Source of the DNA: Bacillota bacterium
GTDB taxonomy: Bacteria > Bacillota > Clostridia > Oscillospirales > Ruminococcaceae
DNA length: 64,000 nt
Reading direction: 5' to 3'
Assembly (NCBI GenBank): GCA_029572815.1
Contig: JAKPUQ010000164.1
Coordinates: forward strand, 1-64,000
How positions within the stretch are numbered: position 1 is the first letter of the stretch; each line of letters starts with the position of its first letter. Below, piece by piece: positions 60,430 to 64,000 of the stretch. The notes below the pieces were generated by a model. The model searched no databases. It saw nothing but the letters and a program-made list of their open reading frames with translations, and had not been told where the DNA came from. The position numbers were made by a program, and so were the translations under genes.

Positions 60430-62037
60430 ATGAAATTCAGGAGATTTCTCGCAGCGGCTCTCGCCGCAGCTATCGCATTCCCTGCTGCTGTCAGCGGCGG
60501 AGCTCCCGTCACTGTCACCGACGCAGCAAGCATACCTGCCGTAACATTCACCAACTTCGACAGCCGTATCAATGGCGGAGAACCTATCCGCGGCGTGGAT
60601 ATCTCCTCCGTGATCTCACTGGAAGAAGCGGGCATGAAGTTCTATGACGATAACGGCAATGAGGCTGACATTTTCAAGGTCCTTGCCGACCACGGCGTCA
60701 ACTATATCCGCGTAAGGATATGGAACGAGCCACACGATGACAATGGCAACAGCTACGGCGGCGGTCACTCCGACCTGGAAACTGCCGCCAAGATAGGCAA
60801 ACGCGCTGCGGACAACGGCATGAAGCTCCTTGCGGACATTCAGTACTCCGACTTCTGGGCAGACCCCGCCAAGCAGACCCGTCCCAAATACTGGCAGCCC
60901 CACTCCCACGAAAAGCTCAAGAGCGAAATATACAACTGGACCTCCTGGGTGGTGAAGTACCTCACCGAAAACGGCAGCGACATCGGCATGGTTCAGGTGG
61001 GCAACGAGACCGAGTGCTTCTTCTGCGGCGAAAAGGATATGTACAAGATCTGCGACCTGTTCTCCAGCGGCGAGAAAGCGGTCCGCGACTTCGACAGGAA
61101 TATCCTCATCGCCCATCACTTCGCTAATCCCGGCAGCGGTCACTTCGCCTGGTACGCCAAGGTCATGAATGAGTGCAAGCTGGACTACGATGTGTTTGCA
61201 ACCTCCTACTACTCCTACTGGCACGGCTCTACCGAGAACCTGACAAAGGTGCTGACGGACATCGGCAACACCTACAACAAGTACGTCATGGTGGCTGAGA
61301 CCGCCTACCCCTATACCGATATGGACGGCGACCACTTCGGCAACAGCGTCACCTCCAATCACGAGGGCTGCGATATGCGCTATCCCGTCTCCGTGGACGG
61401 TCAGGTAAAAGCCGTCACCGATGTTTTTCAGGCAGTTGCCAACTGCAACGGTCACGGCATAGGCGTTTTCTACTGGGAGCCTGCATGGCTGGGTATTCCC
61501 GACCTTTCCTGGAATGACCAGAAGAAAAACTGGGAGAAGCACGGTACCGGCTGGGCTACGGACTACGCCAAAGGCTATGACAAAGACGTCGACGCTACAG
61601 GCGGTTCCTCCTTTGACAATCAGGCGCTTTTCGACTTTCACGGCAAGCCCCTTGAGTCCCTTGACCTGTTCCTGAACATCTTCCCTCAGCAGGCAAAGGA
61701 GACCACAACAACAACAACAACAACTACTACTACCACCACTACATCAACCACCACAACTACCGTTCCCATGGTGGCTGAGGAGACTGTTATTGGTGATCTT
61801 AACCACGATGATGTTATTGATATTTTCGATGTTGCCGCACTGAGGAAGCTGCTTCTGACGGGGAATAACACTCCCACTCCCGACAGCAGGATAGACCTCA
61901 ACCTCGACGGATACCTGAACGTTGCCGACCTGGTGAAGCTCCAGCGCTATGTTCTGGGCTATTCTGACAGCACCCTGACGAAGGTATTCTTCGTAATGGG
62001 ACAAGATCATCAAGAAAAGACTATCAGACAGAATTAA
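60430..62037 (+). CDS. GH53 arabinogalactan endo-beta-1,4-galactanase with dockerin
   Basis: A 535-aa secreted enzyme with a signal peptide (about 1-33) and a GH53 catalytic domain (about 50-410). Catalytic residues are acid/base E193 (VGNETE) and nucleophile E290 (VAETAYPY). GVDISSVISLEE near the start and GVFYWEPAW near the end are also family motifs. A Thr-tract linker (425-445) leads to a dockerin (about 455-520; GDLNHDDVIDIFDVAAL and DLNLDGYLNVADL). It cuts the beta-1,4-galactan side chains of pectin. The dockerin differs in type from those of the xylanase and the GH124 candidate. The RBS AAGGAGG is present. Confidence 0.94.
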   Translation: MKFRRFLAAALAAAIAFPAAVSGGAPVTVTDAASIPAVTFTNFDSRINGGEPIRGVDISSVISLEEAGMKFYDDNGNEADIFKVLADHGVNYIRVRIWNEPHDDNGNSYGGGHSDLETAAKIGKRAADNGMKLLADIQYSDFWADPAKQTRPKYWQPHSHEKLKSEIYNWTSWVVKYLTENGSDIGMVQVGNETECFFCGEKDMYKICDLFSSGEKAVRDFDRNILIAHHFANPGSGHFAWYAKVMNECKLDYDVFATSYYSYWHGSTENLTKVLTDIGNTYNKYVMVAETAYPYTDMDGDHFGNSVTSNHEGCDMRYPVSVDGQVKAVTDVFQAVANCNGHGIGVFYWEPAWLGIPDLSWNDQKKNWEKHGTGWATDYAKGYDKDVDATGGSSFDNQALFDFHGKPLESLDLFLNIFPQQAKETTTTTTTTTTTTTTSTTTTTVPMVAEETVIGDLNHDDVIDIFDVAALRKLLLTGNNTPTPDSRIDLNLDGYLNVADLVKLQRYVLGYSDSTLTKVFFVMGQDHQEKTIRQN

Positions 62038-62045
62038 AGTATAAA

Positions 62046-62079
62046 GCTCCCCGAGGCAATTGCTTCGGGGAGCTTTTTT
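62046..62079 (+). terminator. Terminator of the galactanase gene
   Basis: GCTCCCCGA/TCGGGGAGC stem followed by TTTTTTC. Confidence 0.88.
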
Positions 62080-62103
62080 CTGAGTGTTTATTCAGACACT
62101 GAG

Positions 62104-62256
62104 ATAAATCATAATTTTGCGGAGTAAAATTATGATTTGAGCCCTTAGCCGTTAGCTAATGTAGGGGACGCCGCCCTCGGCGTCCCACGAGATATATTAC
62201 ACTCCCAACGGGACGCCGAGGGCGGCGTCCCCTACATTATGATAAATTATGATTTA
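62104..62256. repeat. Intergenic composite inverted-repeat element, family A copy 2
   Basis: Outer tips ATAAATCATAATTT and AAATTATGATTTAT, a left palindrome, a TTAGC-rich stretch and two arms (62160-62186 and 62209-62235) identical to those at 56.7 kb. The 23-nt loop is the reverse complement of the other copy's loop (two mismatches), so the central hairpin is inverted relative to the flanks. Confidence 0.9.
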
Positions 62257-62277
62257 TATTATTATAAGAGAACGTTT

Positions 62278-62922
62278 TTATCCGAGTATTATATCCGCAA
62301 TATCCTCAGGCTTCTCAGCTATGAAATCCGCACCTGCCGCTTCCAGCTCGGCGCGTCCGCGGAAGCCCCAGGCACAGCCTATGGACTCTATGCAGGCATT
62401 CTTCGCGGTCTGAATGTCAACATTGCTGTCACCTATCATGAAAACGCGGTTCTCATCATCAGGGAGAGCTGCGAATATCTCAATAAGTATGGCAGTATCA
62501 GGCTTTGCAGGTCTCTTGTCATTGCCGCCCAGTATACGCACAAAATCAAACTCGGGCAGCAGCTCCATAACTATCTCAACAGCCACCTTCTCAGGCTTGT
62601 TGGTAGCTACCGCAAGGGTAACACCGCTGTCACGGAGCCTTGCAAGAGTATCCCTTATGCCGTCATAGAGGTCTGTCTTGTCCAGATAGTGAGCACCGTA
62701 ATACTCGCTGAACAGCCCGTGGAGCTCCTCCAGCCTGTCCTTGCTGTCCTCGGGAAGCGCTCTGTAACACAGCTTCCTTGCGCCGTTTCCCACCATCTGC
62801 TTATAGGCAGCATAGTCATGGGTGGGAAATCCCAGCTTTTCCAGTCCGAAGTTCACAGCGTCACCAAGGTCGGCTATGGTATCGGCAAGTGTGCCATCAA
62901 GATCAAAAATTGCTGTTATCAT
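62278..62922 (-). CDS. HAD-family phosphatase, phosphoglycolate phosphatase-like
   Basis: A 214-aa HAD hydrolase. Motif I FDLDGTLADT (6-15) with the nucleophile Asp, motif II VATNKP (about 111-116), motif III Lys near residue 145 (RPAKPD) and motif IV IGDSNVDIQTAKNA (about 168-181) are all intact. An alpha-helical cap lies between motif I and II. It fits Gph or a general nucleotidase. The RBS GAGGAGG lies 5 nt before the ATG. It starts 9 nt after hslO ends, so the two are one operon. Confidence 0.92.
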   Translation of the reverse strand: MITAIFDLDGTLADTIADLGDAVNFGLEKLGFPTHDYAAYKQMVGNGARKLCYRALPEDSKDRLEELHGLFSEYYGAHYLDKTDLYDGIRDTLARLRDSGVTLAVATNKPEKVAVEIVMELLPEFDFVRILGGNDKRPAKPDTAILIEIFAALPDDENRVFMIGDSNVDIQTAKNACIESIGCAWGFRGRAELEAAGADFIAEKPEDIADIILG

Positions 62923-62931
62923 TGCTCCTCC

Positions 62932-63804
62932 TCATTCACCCATGAGCTTTCTTATCTCGTCGGGAGTGAAAACATACTCTTTGCCGCAGAAATGGCAGCT
63001 CACCGCTGTGTCCTTGCCCTCGTCGGCTATGGACTTCAGCTCGTCCTTGCCTATGCTGATGAGGACTCTCTCTGTACGCTCGCGGCTGCAATCGCACTTG
63101 TATACGGGAGCAGCTGTGTCCAGCACATTGGGCTCCAGACCGTCAAGGAGCATATTCGCTATCTCCTCGGGAGTTATACCCTCGTCCAGCATTGCCGAAA
63201 CGGGACGTATCTTCGCCACATTCTTCTCGATAATATCTATACACTTCTCGTCCGCAAAGGGAAGGAGCTGCACAAGAAAGCCTCCTGCTGACTTCACCGT
63301 AAGGTCGGGATTTACAAGTACGCCCAGGCTGCACACCGTGGGTATCTGCTCACTGGTGGCATAGTAGCTTGCGATGTCCTCGGCTATCTCTCCCGAAACA
63401 AGGGGGATAACGCCCACATATGGCTCCTTCAGTCCCATGTCCTTCACAACGGAGAGTGTGCCGTCTGTGCCCACTGCGCCGCCTACGTCAAGCTTGCCCT
63501 GTGCATTGAGAGGTATCTCAACCACAGGATTGTTGACGCAGCTCTTTACGTTTCCGCGGCTGTCGGCAACTGCCACAAGCTGTCCTGCGGGACCGCCGCC
63601 GTCAACTCTCAGTGTGATGCTGTCCTCATCGCCCTTGAGCATATAGCCCATAAGGGAGGCGGCAATGCTGAGCCTTCCCAGTCCTGCCGTGATAACGGCT
63701 GAGGTCTTGTGTATGCGCTCTATCTCCGAAACTATGTCCTTTGCGTCAAGAACCTCTGCAAACGCGGAGCCGTCCGCAGATATAGCTCTGTATAAATTTC
63801 CCAT
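62932..63804 (-). CDS. hslO: Redox-regulated chaperone Hsp33
   Basis: A 290-aa Hsp33. The C-terminal zinc and redox site has all four Cys (C237, C239 in KCDCS; C270, C273 in SCHFC). The N-terminal substrate-binding domain has IRxxGxGPxG-like LRVDGGGPAGQLVAVAD (about 65-81). The length is normal. It acts under oxidative stress when the Cys form disulfides. AAAGGAT is the RBS. It follows a methyltransferase gene by 13 nt. Confidence 0.96.
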   Translation of the reverse strand: MGNLYRAISADGSAFAEVLDAKDIVSEIERIHKTSAVITAGLGRLSIAASLMGYMLKGDEDSITLRVDGGGPAGQLVAVADSRGNVKSCVNNPVVEIPLNAQGKLDVGGAVGTDGTLSVVKDMGLKEPYVGVIPLVSGEIAEDIASYYATSEQIPTVCSLGVLVNPDLTVKSAGGFLVQLLPFADEKCIDIIEKNVAKIRPVSAMLDEGITPEEIANMLLDGLEPNVLDTAAPVYKCDCSRERTERVLISIGKDELKSIADEGKDTAVSCHFCGKEYVFTPDEIRKLMGE

Positions 63805-63817
63805 ATTATTTATCCTT

Positions 63818-64000
63818 TCAATATTTCTGACCGCTTCTGATACATCTTGCGGCGTAGACTATCCGCTGTGAGTCCGCGTTCGGGGGCTCAAGAGTATCGT
63901 CGCCGTACTTTCCCAGCACCTCAAAGCCGCATTCCCTCAGCAGTCGCTCTATGTCCTCCTCGCTGTAAGCCTTTTCCGAGAAGCTGTCGGAGCTTCGGGA
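63818..64000 (-). CDS. C-terminal end of a gene, probable SAM-dependent methyltransferase (partial)
   Basis: The last 60 codons of a minus-strand gene that runs beyond the window edge. The visible sequence includes SDSFSEKAYSEEDIERLLRE, CGFEVLGKYGDDTLEPPNAD and a final RIVYAARCIRSGQKY. Such an ending (SxEDIxxLLxxCGFEVxxxYGD then ERIxYVARK-like) is typical of class I SAM-dependent methyltransferases; the catalytic part is not seen. It lies 13 nt upstream of hslO and is probably in the same operon. Confidence 0.6.
   Translation of the reverse strand, partial: SRSSDSFSEKAYSEEDIERLLRECGFEVLGKYGDDTLEPPNADSQRIVYAARCIRSGQKY

Overview
The window looks like chromosome from a fibre-degrading, cellulosome-forming Ruminococcus (Firmicutes, Oscillospiraceae), most like Ruminococcus flavefaciens. 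Four coding regions carry dockerin modules, and enzymes include a GH11-CBM22-GH10-dockerin-CBM22-CE4 xylanase/esterase, a GH53 galactanase and a probable GH124 cellulase. Secreted proteins have Thr-rich linkers, and core genes have Firmicute features such as a T-box, a lysine riboswitch and the rpsF-ssb-rpsR operon. Many sigma-A promoters with exactly 17-nt spacers can be read directly. No tRNA, rRNA, CRISPR array, integrase or transposase was seen. The species is an inference.

Layout. 1-4.95 kb: a plus-strand run of two membrane proteins, NAD(P)HX repair enzyme and a lipoprotein. 4.96-7.95 kb: asnA and asnS behind an Asn T-box leader. 8.2-16.1 kb: a beta-helix carbohydrate-binding lipoprotein, an LRR protein with Lys/Glu/Ala/Pro repeats, and sbcDC. 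16.5-19.0 kb: ECF sigma factor, anti-sigma-like protein and a predicted sortase-anchored protein in one operon. 19.1-20.8 kb: frameshifted dockerin protein with a predicted cysteine-peptidase fold. 21.1-23.9 kb: flotillin-like protein and an AraC regulator. 24.0-25.9 kb: a second ECF sigma/anti-sigma pair. 26.1-30.2 kb: the multimodular xylanase, divergent from a sensor-GGDEF protein. 32.9-37.9 kb: thioesterase, acetyltransferase, a broken lipoprotein gene, and asd-dapA-dapB under a lysine riboswitch. 38.0-45.7 kb: a long run with alkD-like, queA, two tiny PAS proteins, tgt, a large membrane protein, GIY-YIG and hflX. 46.0-49.5 kb: methionine gamma-lyase family enzyme, tautomerase and a dockerin cellulase candidate, the last two frameshifted. 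49.6-56.1 kb: a surface-fibre locus made of a 1773-aa SpaA/fibro-slime protein, a TasA-like protein and a SipW-type signal peptidase. 56.1-64 kb: ispF, antiporter, rpsF-ssb-rpsR, DUF378, NERD protein, GH53, HAD phosphatase, hslO and the end of a methyltransferase gene.

Two themes cut across the regions. First, at least seven single-locus frameshifts affect five genes, mostly secreted or dockerin proteins and often in 5-6 nt homopolymers. They may be assembly errors, decay or phase variation, and raw reads would decide. Second, the intergenic spaces hold short inverted-repeat elements (about 110-175 bp). Several share the same tips, related to AAATCATAATTT/AAATTATGATTT, around different interiors, and one lies between a promoter and its gene.
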